In this document: in pieces, positions 1 through 12,104 of the stretch
Numbering within the stretch: the stretch's first letter is position 1
Layout of the letters: each line of letters begins with the position of its first letter
Source of the DNA: Tetrastigma voinierianum
Lineage: Eukaryota > Streptophyta > Magnoliopsida > Vitales > Vitaceae
Length of the DNA: 64,000 nt
NCBI GenBank assembly: GCA_016808115.1
Contig: JAEQBH010001375.1
Coordinates: 248,001 to 312,000 of the forward strand
Direction of reading: 5' to 3'
Translations under genes and position numbers: made by a program
The notes under the pieces: generated by a model
Databases searched by the model: none
What the model saw: only the letters and a program-made list of their open reading frames with translations
What the model was told of the DNA's origin: nothing

Positions 1-1977
1 ATTTCAGGTGTTTTGGGCATTCATTCCTAATAATATTGGTAGGTGTGGATTAAAAGTGGAGAGAAAATTAAAATGGAGACATCTAAAGATGCTTTTGGTC
101 AGAGGTTTTAGGGTTGCTTTTGAAAAGAGTCGTGTTGATAAAGAAGGATGGGTAGCTGGATGAAGTCAGGTTCTGGAGGATGCTGTTGGGTCAGTCAAGA
201 TTTTCTGGATCTCGGATTGTGAAATGAGACTATAGTTAGACTGATCAGCGAGTGCTTCTGTCAGTTTGATTAGTTAAGAGTGAAGTTTCGAGTTCCAGTT
301 TAGCGTGGAGGTGCTGGGGTTGACTCTCACTTCAGTTAAGAGGGATCCTGCATGGCTGTAGAATTAATGACCACTTGTATTAAGAAGTAATGGCTGTAAT
401 GAGCCATATTAACAGAAAAGGATCAAGCAAGCTCAGCGACCAGCTGACTCTTCAAATTAATAATGTCAAGAGGCTAAAGAAAATAGCTAGTTTAGGGAAA
501 ATTGGGGCCATGAATTAGTTTGAGGAAGGAAATTTCTCCCATTGTGGGATGGGTGAGCTCTCAGGAGTCAAGGAGGGAGAAAGTGGGAGAAGTAAGAAGA
601 AAATGGGAAGGGAGGAAAGGAAAAACAAAGTAAGAACTAAGCGAGGAGGAAAGCGACGGAAGAGAATTGGATCAGGAGGACTTGTTGGGTTTTGAGAGAG
701 AGTGACTGCGGAGATCTGACGATCGGGGTAACCGACTTCAACCAGTGTAAAGTAAAGGTTACGATTACGTGCGAATTCGTCGTTGATGGGATTGGGTTCC
801 GGTAATCATAGAGAAGATTGGGTTTCTCCTCATGATTTTACTTATCAAAGTTCTTGTAATGGTTGGGATTGTGTTAGTAGATTCAATTAAGTTAGACCAG
901 TAATCGTATCTTGGTATGTTTCGAATAGATCATTGATTGTTATTAATAGTCATATTATTATTAATTGCCACCGTGAAAAAATCTTGTGTGTTATTAGTCT
1001 GTTGATTCGAATGACCAGCGGGATAGTATATAACCCATTGATAAATTGTGTGTTATTATCATTGAATATGATGGTGTATGGATTCAAATTTTATTGTATA
1101 TGCCAATTTACGATATATGCGTGTTCAGATATATTGTCTTATTCGCATTCTGACCGGGTGGGATGCCGTTGAGGAAGTTCGCTCTTGCGGAACAACTCTG
1201 TTCATTGAATATCTTTTGAATTCAAGTTGGGATGAATCAGTTTCAAGCGCGCGAGATGGCGCCATCATATTACGTATTACATAAATTTTTGATCGAGTTC
1301 CGAGTTTTGTATATCGTTAATAATGATATGGTTCATAATGATCTATTTGGCGCCAAGATTATTGCCCGGTTGTACGGTTAATGTGAGACCTCTTTGTTGT
1401 TTTGCATATCTCGACGCTCTGCGACGAGACGTGGTTTTAAATGGTTTTCAGTGGATGATCTTGGATTTAGTTTGGAAATCACATTGATGGTATGAAACAA
1501 ATCTTTAGAAATGCATGACGAATTAACGGAAACCAAACAATGGGATTCAACTACCAGTGCCAGCCAGGCATTCTGAGGCTAAAGCCCTCTTGATCTTAAA
1601 GGTTCAGTTTTAATTAAGGTGAGTTCAATATGATAACGACCTATGGGGACTTGAAGTTCAGGGATGGTTTCTTATGGGATCATTGTCTGAGAAGAAGTCT
1701 TCAATTACTTTAATTAAAGGAAGGCGTGCTTTTGCTCGTAATCAGGAATTAATAATTTAAGTTGTTTACAATATGATTATTGTTGTTTTAAGTGAGACTT
1801 AAAATGATCTTTCATGTGGGTTTATTATTCAAAGTGATGTTACAATATCTTGTTTTGTTAGTTGGTGGTTTAAAGAAAAAAGTCACGTTACATTGATAAA
1901 TGGCTATAAAAGCTAATTGCCGGATAACCAAATATCATTTCTTACTTGAGGTTAAATAAACTTTAAATTAGGGAGTT
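1..1977. other. Unassigned sequence left of the nested stack
   Basis: No open frame longer than about 80 codons and no motif of a known protein family is visible on either strand. Positions 540-680 are purine-rich (GGAGG and GAAGAA runs), which in this window is typical of the transcribed part of long gypsy LTRs; that is only an analogy. The stretch is probably old repeat DNA into which the Tat-like element starting at 1978 inserted. I see no gene, RNA or clear tandem repeat in it. Confidence 0.4.
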
Positions 1978-2579
1978 TGATGAATTCCAAACCATTATTA
2001 AGTCCATTCTTGCATTTTGGGAGTTAAGATCTATTAATGGAAAATTCTTCAGATCTTCATAGGGTTATGTTTTGCGGTTGGATAAGAACTAAAAACTAGT
2101 AGAAAAGCGACAAAAATGACTTCAGGTGTAGAAATGAATAATCATATTATTGGATTATATTCGATAGGTTCAAGGTATTAGAGTTTGTGTAATAATGGAA
2201 ATCTGCATCTGTGAGTTGTCTGGGATTTAAACCAGTTCATGAGATGTGGTGACGATTCACGGCATCTGACGCCAAATGTGAAGAAACGAAGAAGTTCTGT
2301 GTATTCTAGAGCTATTATTCGGGTACAGTTGGGAGGGAAGGCAAAAGAATGTTCATTTTGTTTGTAGCAATAGGGATAGTCAATGTGGCAGAGTGTTGTC
2401 GACATCTCAAATTGCTAAACAAGTACAGGAGTGCGGAAGATGTAAGACCGTAAAAAATGATTGTGCGATAAACTTTGAAAGAGACTTAGTATGTGTGTGC
2501 CTTTAAATGCCAACAGTGGCAAAGTTCAAGAATAATTATTTACACAGCTTAGAGTTTGATCTCTGACCATTATCTGAGA

Positions 2580-3020
2580 CTAACAATGCAAGGCATGGAA
2601 ATTATGTCATGACATCAGAAACTTATGTTCACGACAATTACAAGAATAATCAGGTTGAACTTTGTTGACATTTCCAAAGTATGTTGTGACACAATTTGAG
2701 GAGAGGGCAAAGAACAGTGTCACGATATTCCTTTCATTGTTGTGACAATTATGGAGAAGAGACTTGAGACATATATTAAAACTTTTTCGCGACATTTAAA
2801 AAGTTTGTCGCGACAATCACTCAAAAAGAATGCTAGTCAGTATTGTTGCGACAAACTCATAACAAAGAATGGAAACATAAAAACTGCATGGATGTCGTGA
2901 CATTTTGTAACTTTATCGCAACAATGAGAGAATTTGAGCTAGCTACATAGAGCAAAGCGATATCACGAAGCGAGGCTTGAAGACACACAAATAATTGGCA
3001 ATGTCACGACAAAGCCATCA
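2580..3020 (+). repeat. Palindrome array of the TTGTCGCGACAA type in U3 of LTR A
   Basis: Many copies and near-copies of a CG-centred dyad occur in this stretch. A perfect 12-nt palindrome TTGTCGCGACAA is at 2805-2816, and decayed forms such as TTGTCACG, TCGTGACA and GTTGCGACAAAC surround it. The array ends about 65 bp before a TATA box. The same motif recurs in LTR D at 40890-41470 and, more decayed, at 34490-34570. Its position suggests an upstream promoter element array; function is inferred from position alone. Confidence 0.7.
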
Positions 3021-3080
3021 GTTGGGCCTACATTGAAATCCTGATTCCGGCTAGAATTACGGCCCGATGGTATAGACCCA

Positions 3081-3089
3081 TATAAATAG
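3081..3089 (+). promoter_or_regulatory. Probable TATA box of LTR A
   Basis: TATAAATAG lies in the middle of the LTR, downstream of the palindrome array, where the U3/R junction of a plant LTR is expected. The related LTRs C and D have CTATAAATAC at the equivalent place on the other strand. Confidence 0.55.
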
Positions 3090-4415
3090 AAAGCTAGGCT
3101 GACAAATTGTATCTTTAGATCGAGATCTTTTAGTAGTTTTCAACTTCCAGCTTTTAACTTTTGGAAGAAATTGTCTCTTTGTATATTTTTTCTTTTTATT
3201 TCCTTTATTTTAGGAGTAGAGTAGATACGAGATGAAATTTTAATTTGGATCGATTATAAATCAAGCTTCATTTATGTAGAACTTGAGTGAAATATGGAAA
3301 TTTACGTAATTCATTTTTATTTAGTTTTTAATCCTGCCAGGTTTCAATGAATTTTCTGATCAACTAGTCATTGTCACTTATGAGTTCGGACATAAGGAGA
3401 ATGTTCTCTAAGAAAGGATTTAGTGTTTGATTGTTATTTTGTAGTAATTCAATTATATGTTTTGGGTATGAAAACTGGATTGATCTAATTGGTACTGGTC
3501 TTGTAATGAGCTGTTCTATATATCAATGTTATAATTTCTAGGATCCCTCTAAGTGACACAGAGATGGACTACCTAAGAGTAAATAGCAGTGACTTGGGGG
3601 TAAATTGCATTGATATTTTGGGAGCTAATGTACTCTAAGTATCAATCTGATACATCATAGGTGATGTTCTAACCTTTGACTTAAAGGTTCCCTTCTAAGC
3701 GACAACATAAGTGTGTTCGTGAGGAATAAGGACCACTTAATGAGATATCAGTTTAATCCTTAGAGGTTTCATCTCAATCCAATAGAATGATCTTAATCTG
3801 GCCGTGAGATTACAATCAAGGAAAGAATTGTATTGAATTGATGGTTGAGATACCAATTAAATTGAAGAAAGCTTTTGTTACCCTGTTTATGGGGGCAAGC
3901 AGTCTTCAGTCCTAAGAGATGGGTATAAAGTACTGATTTAGAAAAAACAACAAAATCTTGAAGATGATCAAATGATAAAAGTAACTATTTAGAACCATTG
4001 ACTTGGTTTAGGAATATGGGAAACTAAATAGTGAAATGTGTAGTGTCAAGAGGCATTCCAAGGCCACTCTACTCTGCTCTTGGACAAATCAAGAATTCAT
4101 CTCATACTTGATATTGTCTTTGGGAACTATACTGGAATTGATAGTTAGAATGCGGTCCGTCCTAATGCTAGTTCTACTTGGTGAAATCTCTAATTCTAAT
4201 TGACTTAGATTTAACATTGACAAGAATTCTTTCATTCAATTTAATTTTGATAATTCAAAATTCCAATTAGAAGTTCAAATAGTGATTACCTTGAGTAGTA
4301 GGATTACTTGATCTTTAGATTTTCTCATCAATCCTTGTGGGAATGATATCTGGACTTAAAAATCCACTTTATTACTTGTATGACTTGTGCACTTGCAGTG
4401 ATTTAGACCAAAACA

Positions 4416-4739
4416 AGTTTTAATTACAGAGCATGATATACAATAGTATAAAACAACTTTTCACACATTTAGGGAAATAAGTTTTTGGCAGTACTACTAG
4501 AGATTGAACTTAGTGTTTGGTATGTTTTGTAGATTATTGGCTGACCTGAGATTTTAGACCTATATATTGATTATACCATCGATCTGATAGAAACATGTGA
4601 CGGATTCTGATTACAATGTGGAGAATTGGCAAACTATGAAAATTTCTCTTATCTCAAACTCAGGTTATTTCCTAACTCATTAACATGAGCTATTTTTACT
4701 TAGTATGCAACATTACCAAGGAATTTTATCATGAGTTGG
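4416..4739 (+). other. Tat-like leader with a weak tRNA-Met primer-site candidate
   Basis: This short stretch joins LTR A to gag. AATTACAGAGC near 4422-4432 resembles the tRNA-iMet primer site TGGTATCAGAGC, with CAGAGC intact and the GG changed to AA. The match is partial and may be chance. No coding signal is clear before about 4740, although 4620-4740 may hold worn gag sequence. Confidence 0.35.
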
Positions 4740-5072
4740 TAGGAAATGGAGAGATAGTTCCCCATAAAATTCTTCAGTGCAAAACCTAAGTTTGCATAGT
4801 ATAATTATCAAGGGTAACCCAAAGGGGTGGAGAATCAACAGAGTCATTTATCACTCATTTCAAAAGAATGAGGAATAGATGCAAAATTCATCTCCTAGAA
4901 ATGGAGTAAGTGAAGATAGCACAGAGGGGACTTGATATAAAGCTGAGGAAGAAGTTTCAAGGTATAGAGTTCAGAGACTTTTATGAACTTGCTGCTAAGG
5001 TAACAAAGTATGAAGAATTACTCAGGGAAGAAAGTCAACAGAGAAAGACCTCTATGGGAACTTACTGCTAGG
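4740..5072 (+). pseudogene. gag: Tat/Ogre-like gag, upstream part (broken by an Athila insertion)
   Basis: Read in the frame ending at 5060, the translation gives RVTQRGGE, then STESFITHFKRMRNRCKIHL, AQRGLDIKLRKKFQG and FRDFYELAAKVTKYEELL. These are conserved blocks of the retrotransposon Gag core seen in plant Tat/Ogre elements, where Gag packages the element RNA. One in-frame stop follows LLEME, so this is a pseudogene. The frame reaches MGTYC at about 5067 and is cut by the LTR at 5073. The next blocks of the same Gag appear at 61823 on the same strand, so the two pieces were one gene. Confidence 0.8.
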
Positions 5073-6767
5073 TGGTTTTTTGGTTATTTGCATATATATA
5101 AACTTTCGATTAAAAATAACCAAATCTGCAAGTGTACGGATCACAAGTAATAGGTGACTTTTAATTAAAGGCCCAGTGTCAGACCCGGAGGGGAAAAGTT
5201 TATTTTAAACGAGGATTAAGTACCGACTCTACAGAATTTTACTATCTAAATGGTAAAACAGTGATTGGGATGATGATTAACTAGAATTAAAACTAAAGGT
5301 AAAATAACCCTAACTCTTGAAAATCAACAAATTATTAGTAAAGTGAAAAGAAAACTTTGTGAGAAGTGCTTACTAGAGGCAGTTATGCTCTCCCATTGAT
5401 GAATTTATGACTTATAACCATAAAATCTTGATTAAAATGAATATATTCACATGCTTCCCCAAGGAACGATATAAGGGTTTACACTTTCGTGTCCCCCTCC
5501 AATTTCTCACACCTCATTCCTATTCTTCTTTTGGTCCTTCTAGGTGAACAATGGCAATCTTGGTTCACAAAGCGAATCAGTCCTTAGGAGACTCTATTGG
5601 TCTTTTTAGGTCCTTATAATAAAAAGTTACGAGTTATGTTGGATCGATCTCCTTTTTAGTCCTTCGATCTTCACACCAGGTTGAATGATGTCCCTCTTAA
5701 TAAAATCCACCTAGTACTAGGTATTCCTAATTTCCAAGATCTCTTTGATTAAGTTAATTCAATTTTAACATTTGTGGGATATTAGAGGTAAAAATCAATT
5801 CCTAAGGGGATGCTTCCAACTGTCACTTTGGAACCCCTTGAGCTCTAGGTCTCAACTTCACCCTCTAGTATACCATAATTAGATAAAAACCTGAATAATA
5901 AAGGAACCACATACATACAACCTCAACATAAGCATAGATTCACCAAAATCATTTAGTAAAAACCATAAGTCAACCACCAATTTCAACAAACAGCCCTATG
6001 GCAGAAATTAGCCACTCATAGTAGCCTCAAAACCCAACAATATCATATTTGTACCAAATAAAATACTGAAAGATTAAGAATAAGAGTAGAGTTTAGGAAT
6101 ACAAAACAAATATCATAATTTGTCAGAAACTCAGCTCTTGGTATAAAGTGCTCCCTCTGTGCTGGATCTTCCAATTTAGCCAGATAGGCTCGAAGATCAT
6201 TAAAACTAAAAACTACAAAAATAAGCCTAGAGGAGAGAAAACCCTAGAAATGGGAGTATGTCACACCTTCTCTAGGTTTTTCCTCATTTTGTTACAAGTA
6301 TAGTATATATACTATTAGGAAATAGGCCAATGATTGGGCTAAAAATAGGTACATTTATGTCTCAGCCTGACGTTCTTCGCCTAGGAAAACTAAGCTTTTT
6401 CGCGAACACGTGCCCTTTGCTCTGTTGGCATTCCACTGGGTGAACCCGCCTGTGGCGAAGGTTTGGTTGTCGAGGTGAGCAGGGGTGGTTCTTCAATAAT
6501 CTTCAATTGATAGTGTTAGTTTGCCTAGGCAAGTTGTGTTCTTCGCCAAGGCGAAGGTTGGTCTTCGCCTAGGCGAACCTGAGACTTCTTCTACTGCAAA
6601 TTTTGCCTTCTTGCCTTTCAACTCTTCCTTTGCTTGATTTTCATTCATTATCTGCAAAACATTGTAGAATGGGGGATTAGTGTAATATTGATGAATAAGG
6701 TGTGAATCTAGCATTTGAGTTATATTAATACAGGAAAAACACAATCAAAATGTAAGAGTATAATTCT
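5073..6767 (-). mobile_element. 3' LTR (copy B) of the Athila-like element
   Basis: The stretch is colinear with 60198-61822 over its whole length. Shared blocks include TTATTTGCATATATATA, ATGAATATATTC, TTCCTAAGGGGATGCTTC and GAGTATGTCA. On the - strand it starts AGAATTATAC (TGAATTATAC in the partner) and ends CCAAAAAACCA. A TATATATA box is at about 6304-6312 on the - strand, and a palindrome array lies upstream of it. The short minus frame at 6493-6744 falls in U3 and matches no protein I know. Confidence 0.75.
6360..6600 (-). repeat. Palindrome array of the TTCGCCTAGGCGAA type in U3 of LTR B
   Basis: A perfect 14-nt palindrome TTCGCCTAGGCGAA is at 6564-6577. An interrupted one, CTTCGCC-AA-GGCGAAG, is at 6541-6556, and several decayed copies begin at about 6375. 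The array lies about 60 bp upstream of the TATATATA box in the sense of the LTR. The partner LTR has the same array at 61490-61645, and the internal promoter at 52391-52515 uses the same motif. Confidence 0.7.
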
Positions 6768-8229
6768 GCCAAGACAACACCCCTAAACTTAACATTTTTC
6801 TTGTCCTCAAGCAAAAGCAAAGACACATTTTCCCAATTTATTAAAAATAAAACATGAGTCCATTGAGATATAAACTTTGCAATGTTTTGCCTCAGGAATT
6901 ATGCATTCTAACACCTGAATAATATTCAAGATATTGTTCTTTTAAGATTAATGGGCTGACATAAAATTTGAATGCTGAATTAAGGTTCTATCTTAAGTGT
7001 GTGCAGTCTTACCCTCATCAAACCAAGTGCAGTTTAGATGAAAACAGGAGAATGCATGCAGTAAAGGATTTCTCACTCTTAAAGAATTTCCATGAATGCA
7101 GAGTGACCAAGACTTTATAGGCTTGCTTGGCATACCATTCTCCACTAATGTATGCATTACACACTATTGGGATCAAATGGGTCTTTTCAAGCTTGTAGTG
7201 TGTGGCTAGGGTGAAAGGGTAGTTCAATAAGTCATTTAGGTTTGGTTTTTACCCAAAACACTAAAGCACACTTTCCTTTTTGTTCTTGTACCTCATCCTT
7301 TCAAATTCCACTATGTTTGAGTGGATCATTCAAACTCAACCCATTAGCATCATTGTGCTCTTCATTCTTCGCCCCCAAAACTTGTTTGCTTCTATCTTTT
7401 CTTCAAAAGATCGCCTAGAATTCTTGTTTTTGAACCTCGAGGTAGGAACGGTCTGCGATATTAGAGCCACTTTAGCTTTCCTACCTACCCCATGTAACAA
7501 GTTTTAGGTCAATAACTCGTAGACCAGTTTGTCTTGGGGTATTAGGTGTTAAAACACTCCCTTAATGACTTAGTGAGCCTGGCGTTAGAAGATCAATGGT
7601 GCTAATTGGTTCCTCCTTGAGTTCTTCTATTTTCACTTTTCTAACTGTTTTTCTTAACTTGTTCTCTCTTCAACAACCCTTTTCTTGACATTTTGTACTT
7701 GAGTGCAACTCCCTTCATTCGTACTCCCACCTCAAACTACATGTCCTTCTCATGATTTGTACTTTATTAGTGACATGTTAAGGTTAAATGGGTCTGGAAC
7801 AAGGATAAAACAAAGATATGGGTGTTCCTTCTGGTTTTCAAGATAGAATATGGTTATGGCTCCAAATAGGTGACGGTGGACTAATACATAACCGGTAGGA
7901 TAAGAAGGCTCAATCTGATTCCAACGATGGTCATATCATTTCAAAATCGGGTGGACACCTAGGATTTCACATCAAATGGTAATTAAACAAGTTTTAAAGT
8001 CTTATGAGATCTAAATGTTATGATTTCCTAATTTTTCTCTAAACCAAGCATGATTGGCAAACAAGGGTACAAGAGACTTGTGTATAAGTTTGTGCAAACC
8101 TAAAGCTAAGTGTATGTTGATGACCAAATGATGTATATATGAAAATATGGCCAAAGGAAGTGAATGTGGTAAATACTCAAAAACTTTTTTTAAAAAGTAA
8201 ATATACTAAAAAAAAAACTTAAATGAAAA
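6768..8229 (-). other. 3' noncoding region of the Athila-like element
   Basis: This lies just upstream, in element sense, of the 3' LTR. ACACCCCTAAACTTAAC at 6778-6794 reads on the - strand as a G-rich AAGTTTAGGGGTGT motif, typical of the zone before Athila/Tat 3' LTRs. A 69-codon minus frame at 7018-7227 is open, but I cannot assign it; such short frames are common by chance in AT-rich DNA. The rest holds no coding signal I can support. The stretch ends where LTR C begins. Confidence 0.5.
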
Positions 8230-9325
8230 GTATTACCAACACTCAACCCCTTTCCGTAAGTGCATGGGTCATACAAGTAATAAAGTAGACTCTAGAAGTC
8301 CGGATATCGTACCCACAAGAATTGGAGGTTTTCTCTAATTGGAATTTGAGCACCCCGACATAAGGGCTCTCACTATTTAGCGTACTAAATAGGATGCGGA
8401 TTAAAGTCAATTTAATTAAAAATAAAAATGATTTAAAATAATCCTAAAATCTACCAAACAAACAACTACTTAAGTCTAAAATGTATGAAGAGAAGCACTA
8501 GGAAATGGGGATAATGAGTTTAAAAATCGCTTTGCATTTCTCTAGTGCAACATTTATGATGAATTCCTACTTTGTCCAAGAGCAGGCAAGATAAATCCTT
8601 GGAATACCTCCCGACACTGAGTACATTTCACTATTTAGGAACACCATATATTCCTAAACCAAAGTCAACATTTAAACAGCTATTTTAGGATTTGATCCTT
8701 TTAAGCTTTGGTTGTTTTTCTAAACCAGCATCACAAATCCATTTCTTAAGACTAAAGACAATCCCTGGGCTCTCTACAGACAAAAAGTAACACAAGCCTT
8801 TCCAATACAATTGGTACCTCGCTCTACAAGTCAAATAGAATATTCACCTGATTAGAATCTTGCTAACACGGAGATCAAGATTATTCTACCAAATTAAGAT
8901 GAGACCTCTAAACATTAAACTAATAAATCATTAGTTGGTCCTTATGCCTCGGGAACACACTTCCGATGTCACTCATAATGGAACCTTGAAATTAGAGGTT
9001 AGAACAATACCTATGATTCACCACAGTGATATTTAGAGTATATTAGTTCTAAAAATATCAGTTTATCATACCCCTAAGTTACCGCCTTGCCTCGTGTATG
9101 GTCTTCCGTCACCGAGGCCTCCTGGAAATCATAACATAGATATAGCTCTTTTTGGGTATAATCTACTAATCCTTAGAATAGTTCATTACAAAAACAATAC
9201 CGATTATATAAATTAAGTTTTCAAACCCATAAAATAAACTATAAATTTGCAAATCTGAATGTTCATCAATTAATCCCCACCCTTAGATGGTGTTTAATGT
9301 TCCATTATTGGATTCTAATCATCAC
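8230..9325 (-). mobile_element. LTR C, segment 1 of 4 (element-sense 3' end)
   Basis: This begins near CCAACACTCAACC and shares GTCATACAAGTAATAAAG and the 8560-8690 block with LTR A, which lies inverted at 1978-4415. It is cut at 9325 by the complete gypsy element and continues at 19681, 34318 and 38139. Net length of the four parts is about 1.9 kb. A and C form inverted copies flanking LTR B. I call it a probable solo LTR of the same family as A; its own target duplication is not visible. Confidence 0.6.
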
Positions 9326-12083
9326 TGTCACACCCTGATTTCCACGGTGTGATTTATTTTATTTTACCATCTCTTTTTTTTTTTTCACAACTTGAGTCTC
9401 TAACATCGGACTCTTTCAAAATCCAACACTTTGAGATAGTGCCGGGCTACCACTAGCCCCACACACCACATATATATCAACTCAGATTTCTTCAAAACCC
9501 CGAGTCCAAAACTCCACTTGGAGTAATCACCAAGAAACGTACCAAAACTCAACCTGTGTCCAAAACACATATATACATATCTCAGATCGAGGTAAGTCCT
9601 CAATGCACCCAAGACTATACACTACACGATCAAAACAATATTTACACAAAATCCCAAAACTTTCTACAAAGTATGTCCCAAACTAATCATAAGCCAACAT
9701 ACAATGACCTATCGATATGAATCAACTAAAATATACAAGTGAACCTCCACACAACACTAGATGTTCCTCAAAATGTATGTTCGACCACCAAGATGCTATA
9801 GTCGACGCACAATTCCCCAACCTCCAAAACCCCGCAAGCCAATCTCAAGTCAAGTGCAAAACTGGGTCTCAGATCATCTAAGGTGGAGGGAATAATGGGG
9901 GTGAGTTCACAACCAAGAGGTGAATCCATAGTCAGTCATGCTTATAAAAACATTTCAAAATGTTACAAATAATTCAACACATCTCAAAACATGAGCATTT
10001 CAATTAATAGGTTGATGTGGAAACAAATGGATGCAATACTACCACCATCTCGACCCTTCATCGTGACTTTGGCCACCCAGTGGACTACGATCATCCCCGA
10101 ACAACGATAAATTGTCAGACTTACTACCCAGGATATGCCCACATCCCAGATAATACAAATTCCCCGACTTACCACCTGTGGATATGCCCACATCCCGCAT
10201 ATACGTGACCTTTCTGGGACTACAACCTAGGGACTAGTCATAGTCCCGTGTCCACTACATCAATCCGGACTCTCACACAGTCCCATACCCATGTCATGCT
10301 TTAAAACAATTTCACAAAGCATTCATCCACATGGATATTTAAAAACATCATGTACCAGTTAATTCAAAGAATTCCATAGATATAAAAATATACACATTTA
10401 TATATATCATTAGAAAATCACATACTACATGGAATGGTACAGAATTTCAGCAAACCATGGTATAAGCAGGAGAAGGTTACAAGATCCCCTACCTTCCTTG
10501 GATTCAAAAATCCACAAGTCTCCCAAGGAAGTCAAAACCGAGGCTACTCCAAAGGATCTGCAATTAACAAGTCATAAGATTTCTTAGCCTCAAACAATCC
10601 GGGTTACATAAAATTACCCAATTGGTCTATTACTACTTCACCACCAAATCACACAATTCTTATACCTACCAACATAAATCCTTGATCCTTCAAGAGAGCA
10701 CTCTCTTTGCTACACTTACTAATATCAACATTTAACACCCCTTATTAGGGTAACACAAACAAAGACACACAACACTTGTAATTTGTTTCCCAAATTCTAT
10801 CTCAAGACTCTTTTTTTCTTTTTTTTAACTACCATTTTGACTAGCCATACACGTTTTTTGTTCACTATGGTCTTCTAACTGTGAAGTTCTCCTATCTCTT
10901 AGCTTCCATAGCCTCTAAATCAGGTCATTCGGACTGAATCAAGAGTTATGGTTTTTACACTCCGACCTCCCTAGACCACTTCCTGTGTGACAGAACTGCG
11001 GTCCTCACTTCACCCTTACTTTGACGAATTTATGGGAACAAATGAGCCATAATTTTGGCCACACTTTCTTCATGAAGTTACGCCCCTATGTGGCTACTTT
11101 GAGAGGGATTTTGAATCACTCCATTTGAATCAATATAACTCAACTTATGACTAAAAACAATCGCTTCCGTAATATGGGACAGAATCAGATTCGACTTTCA
11201 ACCTCAAATTCAAGGGTCTTATGGTAGGATTTATTCTGGTTACTGACATTTGAAGGGCTAGGGTCTTGGGCTTCTTCTCCAACTGGAATCATCTAGTTCG
11301 GAGTTCTTTAGACAACTTATGGCCAAACAATGTCATGGGGTCAAGGGGAAAGTCGACAACACCTCCCTGACACACACACACATGCCATCTCTTACAAAAC
11401 TGGTATTTTGCAATTTAGGTTCCACCAAACACACCTTCATCAAATCTAGGTTAGGATGTAATCCCAACAAAACCTAGAATATAACCAAAGTCCATAAGAA
11501 ACATAACTAAAGCTCCCAAAGATCATGTTTACATACTCAGTTGAACTTTTTCCACCAAAACCAAGCTCCTTCAAGCCTTTTCTCCTCCTTTCTCTAGCTT
11601 CTCTCTAGAACTCTCTCTCTCACTTCTCTCTAAATTTCCATAATTTTCCACTTACTAGCAAGAAGTTGGTCTAGCATCCAAAACCAAGAGAAATTGGTTT
11701 GCTTGGCACATGGCAAGCTCTTCTCATGCACTTGCCATGTGTCAAGATCTCCTACCATGCATATATGAGGTGTCATGCCCTCATGATGCCACATAGCTCA
11801 CAAGGATATTACACTTTAGTCCCTCTCCACTAACAAGTTTTTCAAAGTGGTCCTTCAACACATACTTAATTACAAACCCTAACAAAACTACTAAACTTAC
11901 CTAATTGCATAATTGACCCACATGCCATAAAAATGCAATCTAACACACTTTGGTTAACTCTCTAATTAAGTTCAACTATTAAGATGGCTAATCTTAATCA
12001 CAATTTAAAATATCATAGGAGCATAAGTTAATGGTTCCCAAAACTCTTACTTGAATATAACAAAACATATACTGTGTGTTATA
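9326..12083 (-). mobile_element. 3' LTR of G2
   Basis: The 2758-bp LTR is colinear with 16942-19675. Identical blocks include CACAACTTGAGTCTCTAACA, AAGTCCTCAATGCACCCAAG and GCAAGAAGTTGGTCTAGCAT. It is the cleaner of the two copies: at many places the partner has lost or scrambled two to four bases, for example around 10202-10260 versus 17818-17860. Short open frames near 9400-9612 and 9984-10208 lie wholly inside the LTR and have counterparts in the partner, so they are not genes. Confidence 0.9.
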
Positions 12084-12094
12084 TCTCTCCCCTT
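12084..12094 (-). other. Polypurine tract of G2
   Basis: On the - strand AAGGGGAGAGA directly precedes the 3' LTR start TATAACACAC. The codons just before read like the polyprotein end NFGGQEILIRGE, a common last stretch of these gypsy elements (compare FQDEILLRGEL before G1's 3' LTR). Confidence 0.75.
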
Positions 12095-12104
12095 ATAAGA
12101 ATTT

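Larger units (their letters stand above)
1978..4415 (+). mobile_element. LTR (copy A), probable 5' LTR of the Tat/Ogre-like element
   Basis: The segment starts TGATGAATTCC and ends CCAAAACA, giving 2438 bp with TG...CA ends. It aligns by eye, in reverse complement, with the split LTR at 8230-38521. Shared blocks include GTCATACAAGTAATAAAG (near 4390 here on the other strand, and 8262) and the block around 4010-4120 versus 8570-8690. A palindrome array (2580-3020) lies just before a TATA box (3081-3089), fixing the + orientation. A Tat-type gag follows about 330 bp downstream, which supports a 5' LTR. AGTT lies on both sides (1974-1977 and 4416-4419), so a solo LTR remains possible. Confidence 0.6.

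Noticed and set aside
7018..7227. 69-codon minus frame as a conserved small gene
   Set aside because: It lies in the 3' noncoding zone of an Athila element. No family is recognised and AT-rich DNA yields such frames by chance; left unassigned.
1978..9325. Large foldback transposon formed by inverted LTRs A and C
   Set aside because: The arms are ordinary LTRs with TATA boxes and U3 arrays. A belongs to the Tat element and C is nested in the Athila element, so the inversion is a product of nesting.
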